From: an uncultured Lachnospiraceae bacterium | Lineage (GTDB): Bacteria; Bacillota; Clostridia; Lachnospirales; Lachnospiraceae | Direction of reading: 5' to 3' | DNA length: 22,552 bases | Assembly: GCA_910585715.1 (NCBI GenBank) | Contig: CAJUEX010000054.1 | Coordinates: 1-22,552, forward strand | Shown: piece after piece, positions 7,597-14,442 of the stretch | Position numbering within the stretch: the first letter of the stretch is position 1 | How the letters are laid out: each line of letters starts with the position of its first letter | Notes under the pieces: model-generated | Databases searched by the model: none | What the model saw: only the letters and a program-made list of their open reading frames with translations | Told to the model about the DNA's origin: nothing | Position numbers and translations under genes: made by a program

Positions 7597-8571
7597 ATGG
7601 CAAAGGAAATTAAAACAATTGGTGTTTTAACAAGCGGCGGCGATGCGCCTGGAATGAATGCTGCCATACGTGCAGTGGTAAGAAAAGGCATTGCAAACGG
7701 TGTGAAGATAAAGGGCATAAAAAAAGGCTACCAGGGTTTGTTAAATGAAGAAATCATAGATTTGGAAAAGCAAAATGTATCAGATATCATTCAAAGAGGC
7801 GGTACAATACTGGGCACTGCCCGGTGTTCGGAATTCCGAACTCTGGAAGGACAGCAGGCAGGCGCTGGGATTTGTAAGAAGCATGGAATAGACGGTATCG
7901 TGGTAATTGGAGGGGACGGCTCCTATAAAGGCGCTCAGGCTCTTTCCAAGCAGGGCATTAATACCATCGGCGTACCGGGAACGATAGATTTGGATATTGC
8001 CTGTACCGAATATACAATCGGCTTCGATACGGCAATCAATACGGCAATGGATGCCATAGACAAGGTAAGAGATACTTCATCATCCCATGAAAGGTGCAGT
8101 ATTATTGAGGTAATGGGAAGGGATGCCGGTTATATTGCTTTGTGGTGCGGTGTTGCCAATGGTGCAGAGGACATTCTCCTTCCGGAAAAGTACGATTATA
8201 ATGAACAAAATATTATTAACAATATTATAAATAACAGAAAAAGAGGAAAGACCCATCATATTATCATCAATGCAGAAGGCATTGGTCATTCTACCTCCAT
8301 GGCAAGAAGGATTGAGGCTGCCACGGGAATTGAAACAAGAGCTACTATTTTGGGATATATGCAAAGGGGAGGAAATCCTACCTGTAAGGACCGTTTTTAT
8401 GCTTCCATTATGGGTGCCTATGCAGCAGATATACTATGTCAGGGAAAGACGAACCGCGTAGTAGGTTATCAGCATGGGGAATTTCTGGATTTTGATATTG
8501 ATGAAGCACTTGCCATGAAAAAGGATATTTCGGAATACCAATATGAAGTCAGCAGGATACTATCCATGTAA
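7597..8571 (+). CDS. pfkA: ATP-dependent 6-phosphofructokinase
   Basis: Phosphorylates fructose 6-phosphate to fructose 1,6-bisphosphate, the committed step of glycolysis. The 324-residue length matches bacterial PfkA. The N-terminus has the nucleotide-binding GVLTSGGDAPGMNAAIR. GGDGS at residues 105-109 has Gly rather than Asp after the first Asp, which in this family indicates ATP rather than pyrophosphate as donor. The catalytic loop reads PGTIDLDI (T129-I130-D131-L132-D133): both aspartates are present, but the usual Asn between them is Leu. EVMGRDAGYIA (substrate binding) follows. AGAGGAGG lies 9-16 bases before the ATG. A large foldback repeat lies directly upstream, between a promoter and the ribosome site, and could affect message stability or translation. 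Confidence 0.97.
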   Translation: MAKEIKTIGVLTSGGDAPGMNAAIRAVVRKGIANGVKIKGIKKGYQGLLNEEIIDLEKQNVSDIIQRGGTILGTARCSEFRTLEGQQAGAGICKKHGIDGIVVIGGDGSYKGAQALSKQGINTIGVPGTIDLDIACTEYTIGFDTAINTAMDAIDKVRDTSSSHERCSIIEVMGRDAGYIALWCGVANGAEDILLPEKYDYNEQNIINNIINNRKRGKTHHIIINAEGIGHSTSMARRIEAATGIETRATILGYMQRGGNPTCKDRFYASIMGAYAADILCQGKTNRVVGYQHGEFLDFDIDEALAMKKDISEYQYEVSRILSM

Positions 8572-8617
8572 AATGTAATAAATAATCATAGAAAATATTT
8601 ATACGGTAAATGAATAA

Positions 8618-8660
8618 AAAGAGGATTTGGATGAAGGTACAGGGCATTCAAATCCCCTTT
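8618..8660 (+). terminator. Probable pfkA terminator hairpin
   Basis: AAAGAGGATTTG pairs with CAAATCCCCTTT (one A-C mismatch) around a 19-nt loop, 47 bp after the pfkA stop. The T-run is only three bases, so this is weaker than the others in the window. The large hairpin at 8670 directly follows. Confidence 0.5.
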
Positions 8661-8669
8661 CAGGTTTCG

Positions 8670-8764
8670 GAAATCAATTTTTGACAGGCAGCTTTCTTTA
8701 TGGACAGCGGGATGGAATCCATCCCGGCGCCCATGAAGAAAGCTGCCTGCCCAAAATTGATTTC
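8670..8764. repeat. 95-bp foldback hairpin between pfkA and the SpoU gene
   Basis: GAAATCAATTTT (8670-8681) pairs with AAAATTGATTTC (8753-8764). Inside, GGCAGCTTTCTT pairs with AAGAAAGCTGCC, then ATGG with CCAT, then GGGATGG with CCATCCC around AAT. The result is a nearly continuous hairpin with small internal loops. The outer edge GATTTCTATAG also occurs in the 224-bp element core, and CTGCCTGC is shared with its arms, but the centre is different. There is no T-run, so it is not a standard terminator. Confidence 0.8.
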
Positions 8765-8772
8765 TATAGTCT

Positions 8773-8801
8773 TTGCATATAACAGCAATATCTGCTATGA
8801 T
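8773..8801 (+). promoter_or_regulatory. Promoter of the SpoU methyltransferase-proC unit
   Basis: TTGCAT (8773-8778), 17 bp, TATGAT (8796-8801), with TGC immediately before the -10. Transcription would start near 8808, which rules out the upstream in-frame TTG as the translation start. Confidence 0.72.
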
Positions 8802-8835
8802 ACACCATAAAAAGAAAATGAAACAGGTGCATAAT

Positions 8836-9639
8836 ATGATAACTTCAAGCTCTAACAGCAGAATAAAAAATGTGATACAGCTTACAGGAAAGGCAAAAGC
8901 AAGGAAAGAACAGCATTCCTTTGTGGTGGAAGGCGCAAAAATGTTTTTAGAGGCGCCAAATGATCGGATTAAAGAAATATATGTGTCGGAAAGGCTGCTA
9001 AAAAAAAGCTTATCCGAAAAAGGAGAATTATTTACAAAGCTTCAGGAAATGGAATATGAAGTGGTGGCGGATGATGTGTTTGACAGGATGTGCGACACGA
9101 AAACGCCTCAGGGGATTTTGTGCGTGGTGGAGCAGCTTTTTTATACGCTTCCGGAAGTGTTAGCTGTGCCTAATGGTTTGTGGATGGTATTGGAGGACAT
9201 ACAGGATCCGGGCAATCTGGGAACTATTTTAAGAACGGGTGAAGGGGCAGGAATTCATGGAGTGATTATGACCAGAAATACAGTGGATATTTATAATCCA
9301 AAAACTATCAGGGCAACTATGGGTTCCATTTACAGAATTCCCTTTGTATATGTAGAAAAGCTTTCGTTAGCACTGGCTTATATGAAAGACCTGGGAATAA
9401 AAATCTATGCAGCTCATTTAAGCGGAAGGAATTTTTATGACTATATTGATTTTAGGGAAAAAACAGCATTTTTGATAGGGAACGAGGGGAATGGGCTGAC
9501 GGAGGAAACGGCAGGGCTGGCTTCAGCTTATCTGAAGATTCCTATGGAGGGACAGGTAGAATCCCTGAATGCCGGAGTGGCAGCAGCCGTTTTGATGTAT
9601 GAGGCGAAAAGGCAGAGGGACCAGCTGCCCAGAATATAA
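8836..9639 (+). CDS. SpoU/TrmH-family RNA 2'-O-methyltransferase (RlmB-like)
   Basis: A 267-residue SPOUT-class enzyme that transfers methyl groups from SAM to a ribose 2'-OH of rRNA or tRNA; the exact target cannot be read from sequence. An N-terminal substrate-binding domain (SSSNSRIKNVIQLTGKAKAR, then FVVEGAKMF) precedes the knotted catalytic domain. Its three motifs are intact: EDIQDPGNLGTILRT, LIGNEGNGL, and IPMEGQVESLNAGVAAAVLMYE. The ATG was chosen by an AGGTG 6 bases upstream and by the promoter position. The next gene, proC, follows after 69 bp with no terminator between, so they are probably co-transcribed, though no pathway link is apparent. Confidence 0.9.
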   Translation: MITSSSNSRIKNVIQLTGKAKARKEQHSFVVEGAKMFLEAPNDRIKEIYVSERLLKKSLSEKGELFTKLQEMEYEVVADDVFDRMCDTKTPQGILCVVEQLFYTLPEVLAVPNGLWMVLEDIQDPGNLGTILRTGEGAGIHGVIMTRNTVDIYNPKTIRATMGSIYRIPFVYVEKLSLALAYMKDLGIKIYAAHLSGRNFYDYIDFREKTAFLIGNEGNGLTEETAGLASAYLKIPMEGQVESLNAGVAAAVLMYEAKRQRDQLPRI

Positions 9640-9708
9640 TAAAAGAAGCACGAAACTGGCATGAGGCTTGGAATGACAATAATAAAGCCAGACGAGGAGG
9701 AAAGAGAA

Positions 9709-10503
9709 ATGAAGATTGGATTTATAGGACTTGGGAATATGGCATCTGCCATAATCGGAGGAATGATTCAGAAGGAGCTTGTGAGGCCGGAAGATATTTT
9801 AGGTTCCGCCAGAAGAAAGGAAACAGTAAAAAAGGCTGTGGACAATCTGGGTATTACCGGTATGGAGAGCAATGTGGAAACAGCCGCCGGAAGCGATATC
9901 CTATTCCTTGCCGTAAAGCCCCAGATGTATGAAACAGTCATTGCGGAAATAAAGGACAGCGTAAGAAAAGATGCAGTTATCGTAAGCATTGCGCCGGGAA
10001 AAACAATGGAATGGCTGGAAGGACAGTTTGGAAAAAAAGTAAAGCTTGTAAGATGCATGCCAAATACCCCGGCATTGGTTGGCGAGGGCTGTACAGGGGT
10101 CTGCTTTCATGAATCACTGTCAGAAGAAGAAAAAAAGGAAATATTAAGACTGCTTGAAAGCTTTGGCAGAGCCATTGAGGTAGCGGAAGGCTTAATGGAT
10201 GTGGTGGTAGGCGTCAGCGGCAGTTCACCGGCATATGTTTTTATGTTTATTGAAGCTATGGCAGATGCTGCGGTAGCAGATGGAATGCCCAGAAAACAGG
10301 CATATGAATTTGCGGCCCAGGCAGTTTTGGGAAGCGCGAAGATGGTGCTGGAAACGGGAATGCATCCGGGAGAATTAAAAGATATGGTCTGCTCCCCCGG
10401 AGGAACAACCATTGAAGCTGTAAAGGTACTGGAAGAAAAGGGGCTGCGCTCAGCAGTCATAAAAGCACAATGCGCATGTGTTGACAAGTCGAAAAATATG
10501 TAG
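9709..10503 (+). CDS. proC: Pyrroline-5-carboxylate reductase
   Basis: Catalyses the last step of proline synthesis, reducing pyrroline-5-carboxylate with NAD(P)H. The 264-residue length fits the family. The Rossmann fingerprint GFIGLGNMASAIIGG is at the N-terminus, followed by LAVKPQ, RCMPNTPALVGEG and the C-terminal dimer/active-site signature (GSSPAYVFMFIEAMADAAV...PGGTTIEAV). GAGGAGG lies 7-13 bases before this ATG, so the in-frame ATG 48 bp upstream is rejected. Foldback copy 2 begins 11 bp after the stop. No terminator other than that element separates it from the next gene. Confidence 0.96.
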   Translation: MKIGFIGLGNMASAIIGGMIQKELVRPEDILGSARRKETVKKAVDNLGITGMESNVETAAGSDILFLAVKPQMYETVIAEIKDSVRKDAVIVSIAPGKTMEWLEGQFGKKVKLVRCMPNTPALVGEGCTGVCFHESLSEEEKKEILRLLESFGRAIEVAEGLMDVVVGVSGSSPAYVFMFIEAMADAAVADGMPRKQAYEFAAQAVLGSAKMVLETGMHPGELKDMVCSPGGTTIEAVKVLEEKGLRSAVIKAQCACVDKSKNM

Positions 10504-10507
10504 CATC

Positions 10508-10514
10508 CCTCTTA
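10508..10514. repeat. 7-bp direct repeat flanking foldback copy 2, left
   Basis: CCTCTTA here abuts the element's first base and recurs exactly after its last base at 10739-10745. It fits a target-site duplication. An eighth C is ambiguous with the element end. Confidence 0.75.
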
Positions 10515-10738
10515 GTAACAGTTCAGCCCTCAGCTTTCCCACGTAGGAGCCAGAACCGGATGCGGGCAGAAAATGATTTCTATAGGAGCCCTTATAAAAA
10601 CGCCAGCGCTTAGCGAGGTTCTTTCGAGCTTAGCACTGCTGCGTTTTTATCAGAGCGGGAGCGTGGCGACGTAGAAACATTTTCTGCCTGCATCCGGTTC
10701 TGGCTCCTGCGCGGGAAAGCTGAGGGCTGAACTGTTAC
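10515..10738 (-). repeat. 224-bp foldback element, copy 2 (between proC and the hydrolase)
   Basis: The same 224-bp length as copy 1. The 61-bp arms match each other at 58 of 61 positions. The 102-bp core is the reverse complement of copy 1's core with about 3 differences, so the element is inserted the other way round. At one arm position both arms of copy 2 carry A-T where both arms of copy 1 carry G-C (CCAGAACCGG versus CCGGAACCGG), so pairing is kept. It lies 11 bp after the proC stop and 27 bp before the next promoter's -35. It could act as a bidirectional transcription barrier, but no T-run is seen. Confidence 0.93.
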
Positions 10739-10745
10739 CCTCTTA
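10739..10745. repeat. 7-bp direct repeat flanking foldback copy 2, right
   Basis: CCTCTTA, identical to 10508-10514 and directly adjacent to the element end. Together they suggest staggered-cut insertion downstream of proC. Confidence 0.75.
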
Positions 10746-10765
10746 AGAAAAAATTAAGAAGATAT

Positions 10766-10794
10766 TTGACAAAAATAAATATTTCTGATATGAT
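10766..10794 (+). promoter_or_regulatory. Strong promoter of the SleB-type hydrolase
   Basis: Consensus TTGACA (10766-10771), 17 bp, TATGAT (10789-10794) with an upstream TG. The leader of about 88 nt is A/T-rich and holds a short direct repeat, AATTGAAACA/AATTGAAACA. Confidence 0.85.
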
Positions 10795-10888
10795 AACCTT
10801 CAAGCCGGAAATTTAATAATTTTGTAATAATTGAAACAAAATTGAAACAGGATGTAACAGAGTCTAAATAAACCGGATGGAGGATATT

Positions 10889-12058
10889 ATGAGAACACAA
10901 AAAACTATATCTGGAAGGATCATGGCATGTACGTTAGTCTGCTTCCTACTGATAAGTCAGGACAGCATAATGGTCCTTGCAGAAGAAAATGAACATTTAG
11001 ATACTTTGACAGCAGGTGTTGCCTCTTACATGGAGGGCGACGAAGAAAATGAGATTTCAGCTTCTGAAGAAGAGCCGGAGAAAGAACAGATTCAGCAAAC
11101 AGAAGAGATGAATCAGACGGATGAAGAAGCAGAAGAAGAGGTTTCTCTGGTAGCCGGAGAAGCGGAAGCCCGGATGGAAGCAGAAGAAGAGGAAGCAGAA
11201 CAGGTTGATTTGGATACGCTGGTTATGGCAAATGTATCTGACTCTGTGAATGTAAGAGAAGAGGCAGATGAAGAATCAGCAGTAGCAGGTAAGCTTTTTA
11301 AAAACTGCGGCGGCATTATTTTAGAGCAAAACGGTGATTGGACCAAAATTCAGAGCGGCAACCTGACAGGCTGGGCTAAGAATGAATATTTGCTCTTTGG
11401 AGAAGAGGCAGCGGCGCTGAGAGAAGAAGCCGGAACCTTAAAGGCCACCATTACCACGGATGCTCTCAGAGTGAGAAAAGAGGCATCTGAAGAAGCAGGA
11501 GTTTATGGTCTTGTAAAAAACGGAGAGACACTGGTTGCAGTGGAGCAGTCGGATGACTGGGTAGCTGTTCAGTATGACGAAGATACAGTAGGATATGTTT
11601 CAACAGAATTTGCCACGCTGGAATTTACGGTAGAGACAGGAAAGACCACAAAAGAAATTGAGGATGAGGAAAGAGCTAAGGAATTGGAAAAACTCTCCAA
11701 GAATCAGGGAGCAGTTCCTACAAGCGTATCAGACGTAACATTGCTTGCGGCATTAATCCAGTGTGAAGCCGGTTCCCAGTCCTATGAGGGCCAGCTGGCA
11801 GTAGGAGCAGTAGTGATGAACCGTGTAAGAAGCGGCGGCTATCCGGGAAGCATTATTGGAGTCATTACCGCACCGGGACAGTTCCCGCCTGCCACTAACG
11901 GCAAGGTGGCTGCAATTGCAGCAAGAGGCCCCAAAGTTTCCTGCATGCAGGCCGCACAGGCAGCAGTGGATGGAGCCACTAACGTTGGCGGAGCTACCCA
12001 CTTTAACAGAGTAGGCGCCCACCCGGGCATAGTGATTGGTTCACATGTATTCTGGTAG
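10889..12058 (+). CDS. Secreted SH3-SleB cell-wall hydrolase
   Basis: A 389-residue exported protein expected to act on peptidoglycan. A signal peptide ends near VLA (residue 31). An extremely Glu-rich linker (about 32-110) follows, then two bacterial SH3 domains (about 113-168 with DSVNVREEADEES; about 186-246 with DALRVRKEASEEAG), then a C-terminal SleB/CwlJ-type hydrolase domain (about 285-389). That domain shows LLAALIQCEAGSQSYEGQ, with the likely catalytic Glu, VGAVVMNRV, and GATHFNRVG...GSHVFW. SleB relatives are lytic transglycosylases used in spore germination, but the SH3 linkers also fit vegetative wall remodelling. The start was set at this ATG because the upstream in-frame ATG lies within the ribosome site GGATGGAGG. 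It is monocistronic, with its own promoter and terminator. Confidence 0.92.
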   Translation: MRTQKTISGRIMACTLVCFLLISQDSIMVLAEENEHLDTLTAGVASYMEGDEENEISASEEEPEKEQIQQTEEMNQTDEEAEEEVSLVAGEAEARMEAEEEEAEQVDLDTLVMANVSDSVNVREEADEESAVAGKLFKNCGGIILEQNGDWTKIQSGNLTGWAKNEYLLFGEEAAALREEAGTLKATITTDALRVRKEASEEAGVYGLVKNGETLVAVEQSDDWVAVQYDEDTVGYVSTEFATLEFTVETGKTTKEIEDEERAKELEKLSKNQGAVPTSVSDVTLLAALIQCEAGSQSYEGQLAVGAVVMNRVRSGGYPGSIIGVITAPGQFPPATNGKVAAIAARGPKVSCMQAAQAAVDGATNVGGATHFNRVGAHPGIVIGSHVFW

Positions 12059-12085
12059 AACCCGATGAAAAGTTGAAAATGATGG

Positions 12086-12133
12086 AAGGCTTCGGCTGGT
12101 GAAGGATATTCACCGGGGGAGGCCTTTCTTTTT
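12086..12133 (+). terminator. Terminator of the SleB-type hydrolase
   Basis: AAGGCTTC pairs with GAGGCCTT, with an inner GGTGAA/TTCACC stem, followed by TTCTTTTT. It begins 27 bp after the stop. Confidence 0.88.
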
Positions 12134-12196
12134 GGGTTTTAGGAGACGGGATGTTTACAGGAGGTGTATAAGGTAAAGGTGATTGGTTGGGGGGAC

Positions 12197-12344
12197 GCAG
12201 GAGCAGGTAGCTTATAGAAAAGTCTTATGGGCACGCTCCCGCTCTATGAAAACGCAGCGGTACTAACACACCAAAGAACGGTGTGTAAGGACCGGCGCTT
12301 TCATCAAGGCCCAAAAGACTTTTCTATAAGCTGCCTGCTCCTGC
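12197..12344 (+). repeat. 148-bp foldback element sharing the 224-bp core
   Basis: The arms pair over about 30 bp (GCAGGAGCAGGTAGCTTATA... with the matching strand ending CTGCCTGCTCCTGC; one mismatch). They do not resemble the arms of the 224-bp element. The core does: CACGCTCCCGCTCT, then ATGAAAACGCAGC, then the loop AAAGAAC, then GGCGCTTTCATCAAGG, in the same order as copy 1. The apical stem here is perfect, ACACACC/GGTGTGT, and an ATG/CAT pair replaces ATA/TAT. These are signs of a conserved folded core with exchanged arms. Confidence 0.82.
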
Positions 12345-12370
12345 TGTTCATCGAAAGGCCCGGGTTTAGG

Positions 12371-12597
12371 TTTGGGATTTTGTAAGGTGCTTGAGGCATT
12401 TGTAAGATATTTTTTTGTATTATTGCATTGTCATATTATCTAACACTTTTAAAGAATAAATAAAGCCCCAACTTGTAATATGCTTTTCTAAAAACTCATA
12501 AAAAGTAAAACACATAATAAATAAAACAAATAATAAATAAAATACATAAACAAGTAAAATTTATAAACAATTCACAGCCACGGCATGCCAAGAAACA
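12371..12597. other. AT-rich gene-free spacer
   Basis: No gene or clear regulatory site. About 12500-12570 is a low-complexity A-rich tract with repeated AATAAATAAAA-like units. It lies between two foldback elements. Confidence 0.6.
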
Positions 12598-12824
12598 GCG
12601 AAAGAGGGAGATGGGTGGGTGGACGGCATTGTTTTTGAGGGCACTTTTACTTAACAGCCTGTCCACTACCCAGGGTAAAATTGCCACGGATGGCAATTTT
12701 AGGAATATTGCGGCATGGACGCCGCTATATTCCGCCCCGTTCGCTGCCAACACCTAACCTCAGGCTGTTTAGTAAAAGCGCCCTCAAAAACACAGCCGTC
12801 CACCCACCCATCTCCCTCTTTCGC
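12598..12824. repeat. 227-bp foldback element with two internal hairpins
   Basis: 64-bp arms (12598-12661 and 12761-12824) match at 60 of 64 positions with no gaps. The centre holds two further hairpins side by side: TAAAATTGCC/GGCAATTTTA with loop ACGGAT (12676-12701), and GGAATAT-t-GCGGC/GCCGC-t-ATATTCC with loop ATGGAC (12702-12733). As RNA or extruded DNA it would form a long stem capped by a multi-way junction. Its arms and core do not match the other foldback elements. An in-frame extension of the next gene crosses it but has no start or ribosome site of its own. Confidence 0.92.
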
Positions 12825-12826
12825 GT

Positions 12827-12879
12827 CCCCCCCTTACCATTCCCCCGCCCCCTCTCCACAAAAACAAAAAAATCCCCCC
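12827..12879 (-). other. C-tract region, possible G-quadruplex on the minus strand
   Basis: C-runs of 7, 5, 5 and 6 lie at 12827-12833, 12842-12846, 12848-12852 and 12874-12879, so the minus strand has four G-runs. The region sits directly between the 227-bp foldback element and the NfeD promoter. Folding is inferred only. Confidence 0.45.
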
Positions 12880-12887
12880 AAATTTTC

Positions 12888-12916
12888 TTGAATTATAAAA
12901 AAATATATAGTATGAT
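12888..12916 (+). promoter_or_regulatory. Promoter of the NfeD-SPFH operon
   Basis: TTGAAT (12888-12893), 17 bp, TATGAT (12911-12916). The leader is about 25 nt. Confidence 0.72.
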
Positions 12917-12947
12917 AAGAAATAACAAAAGAAAAGGGGAGAAGCAT

Positions 12948-13418
12948 ATGATGATTTTATCAAATGCAGCATCTATAGGACAGCCGGTACTTATATGGCT
13001 TGTACTGCTTGTGGTCTTCATTATAGTAGAGCTGGCAACCCTAGGGCTGGCCACTATCTGGTTTGCAGGCGGCGCGCTGATTGCGGCTCTGGCGGCCATG
13101 CTGGGAGCGCCGGTATTTGTACAGATTGTATTGTTTGTTCTTGTGTCAGGCATATTGCTGGTTTTTACAAGACCGATAGCGGTCAAGTATTTTAATAAAG
13201 ACAGAATAAAGACAAATGCGGAAAGTCTTGTAGGAATGCAGGCAATTGTCATCAGTGAAATTGATAATCTGCAGGGAGCCGGTAGGGTAACGGTCAATGG
13301 CGTGGAATGGATGGGAAGAAACGTAGACAAGTCAAAGACCATACCGGTTGGCACAGTAGTTATTATCAGGGCAATTGATGGCGCAAAGTTAATTGTAGAA
13401 GAAAGAAAAGAGGATTAA
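12948..13418 (+). CDS. NfeD-family membrane protein
   Basis: A 156-residue short-form NfeD protein, the usual partner of SPFH/stomatin proteins in membrane microdomains. Three hydrophobic segments (about 14-30, 34-52, 57-74) are followed by a soluble C-terminal OB-like domain (about 93-152: LVGMQAIVISEI...GRVTVNGVEW...VGTVVIIRAIDGAKLIV), the part that contacts the SPFH partner in related pairs. There is no serine-protease (ClpP-like) domain. AGGGGAG lies about 7 bases before the ATG; a second ATG follows at once. Upstream in-frame codons run through a foldback repeat and are not considered coding. Four bases separate it from the SPFH gene, so the two are translationally coupled. Confidence 0.92.
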   Translation: MMILSNAASIGQPVLIWLVLLVVFIIVELATLGLATIWFAGGALIAALAAMLGAPVFVQIVLFVLVSGILLVFTRPIAVKYFNKDRIKTNAESLVGMQAIVISEIDNLQGAGRVTVNGVEWMGRNVDKSKTIPVGTVVIIRAIDGAKLIVEERKED

Positions 13419-13422
13419 GAAA

Positions 13423-14349
13423 ATGGGATCAGTATTAGCAGCGAGTATATTATTGATTATTATTATCTGTATTGTAGTTTCCTGTATTAAAATCGTGCCT
13501 CAGGCACATGCCTATGTGGTAGAGCGTTTGGGAGCTTATCAGGGAACATGGTCAGTAGGCATTCATTTTAAAATACCTTTTATCGACAGCGTGGCGAAAA
13601 AGGTCGTATTGAAAGAACAGGTAGTGGATTTTGCACCACAGCCGGTTATTACAAAGGATAACGTAACCATGAGAATTGACACGGTAGTGTTCTACCAGAT
13701 TACAGACCCCAAGCTGTATGCTTACGGTGTGGAAAATCCAATTATGGCAATTGAGAACCTGACGGCAACCACCCTTCGTAATATTATCGGTGAAATCGAA
13801 CTGGATCAGACCCTTACATCCAGAGAGATGATTAACTCCAAGATGAGCAGCACACTGGATATTGCCACCGACCCATGGGGCATTAAGGTAAACCGTGTAG
13901 AGTTAAAGAATATCATTCCACCGGCAGCTATTCAGGACGCCATGGAAAAGCAGATGAAGGCAGAGCGTGAACGCCGTGAAGCTATTTTAAGAGCAGAGGG
14001 TGAAAAGAAATCCACCATCCTTGTAGCAGAAGGTAATAAAGAATCTGCAATTCTGGAAGCGGAAGCAGAAAAGCAGTCCGCAATCCTTCGTGCAGAAGCC
14101 CAAAAGGAAAAGATGATTCGGGAAGCAGAAGGTCAGGCAGAAGCAATCCTGAAGGTACAGCAGGCAAGTGCAGACGGTATCCGCATGCTGAAGGAAGCAG
14201 GAGCGGATGAAGCAGTGCTCCACTTAAAGAGTCTGGAATCCTTTGAAAAGGCAGCAAACGGAAATGCAACAAAGATTATTATTCCTTCCGAGATTCAGTC
14301 TCTTGCAGGACTTGCAACCAGCATAAAAGAAGTAATGGCACAAAAATAA
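13423..14349 (+). CDS. SPFH/stomatin-like membrane protein
   Basis: A 308-residue band-7 protein that likely oligomerises at the cytoplasmic membrane. One N-terminal hydrophobic helix (about 5-22) precedes the SPFH domain (about 25-190: VPQAHAYVVERLGAYQGTWS...TKDNVTMRIDTVVFYQITDP...ELDQTLTSREMIN...WGIKVNRVELKNIIPP). A charged Glu/Ala/Lys coiled coil (about 185-260) contains repeated ILRAEGEK- and ILEAEAEK-like units, followed by a short C-terminal segment. This architecture matches the stomatin/QmcA subgroup rather than flotillin. It is co-transcribed with the NfeD gene upstream; family knowledge says such pairs influence membrane organisation or the stability of membrane proteins. A terminator follows, ending the operon. 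Confidence 0.93.
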   Translation: MGSVLAASILLIIIICIVVSCIKIVPQAHAYVVERLGAYQGTWSVGIHFKIPFIDSVAKKVVLKEQVVDFAPQPVITKDNVTMRIDTVVFYQITDPKLYAYGVENPIMAIENLTATTLRNIIGEIELDQTLTSREMINSKMSSTLDIATDPWGIKVNRVELKNIIPPAAIQDAMEKQMKAERERREAILRAEGEKKSTILVAEGNKESAILEAEAEKQSAILRAEAQKEKMIREAEGQAEAILKVQQASADGIRMLKEAGADEAVLHLKSLESFEKAANGNATKIIIPSEIQSLAGLATSIKEVMAQK

Positions 14350-14359
14350 TAAGAGAAAC

Positions 14360-14396
14360 AGGGCGATTCCTTCTTAGGGAGCGCCCTTTATTTTTG
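14360..14396 (+). terminator. Terminator of the NfeD-SPFH operon
   Basis: AGGGCG pairs with CGCCCT, with a weaker inner stem ATTCC/GGGAG, followed by a T-rich tail. Confidence 0.85.
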
Positions 14397-14442
14397 CAAT
14401 TGCCTGAATAAATATAGTAAAACAGAGGAGATGTGAGAAGAT

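Noticed and set aside
10823..10858. TGTAAT and TGTAAC as a possible WalR site controlling the cell-wall hydrolase
   Set aside because: The half-sites are about 30 bp apart rather than separated by 5 bp, and they lie downstream of the predicted transcription start.
12500..12570. AT-rich repeated tract as a CRISPR array or replication origin
   Set aside because: The repeats are low-complexity A-rich units without uniform spacers. No DnaA-box cluster or origin-associated gene (such as dnaA or dnaN) lies nearby.
12681..12947. In-frame N-terminal extension of the NfeD gene across the foldback element
   Set aside because: It runs through a palindromic repeat, a C-tract and the gene's own promoter. 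The ribosome site and NfeD family length support the start at 12948.
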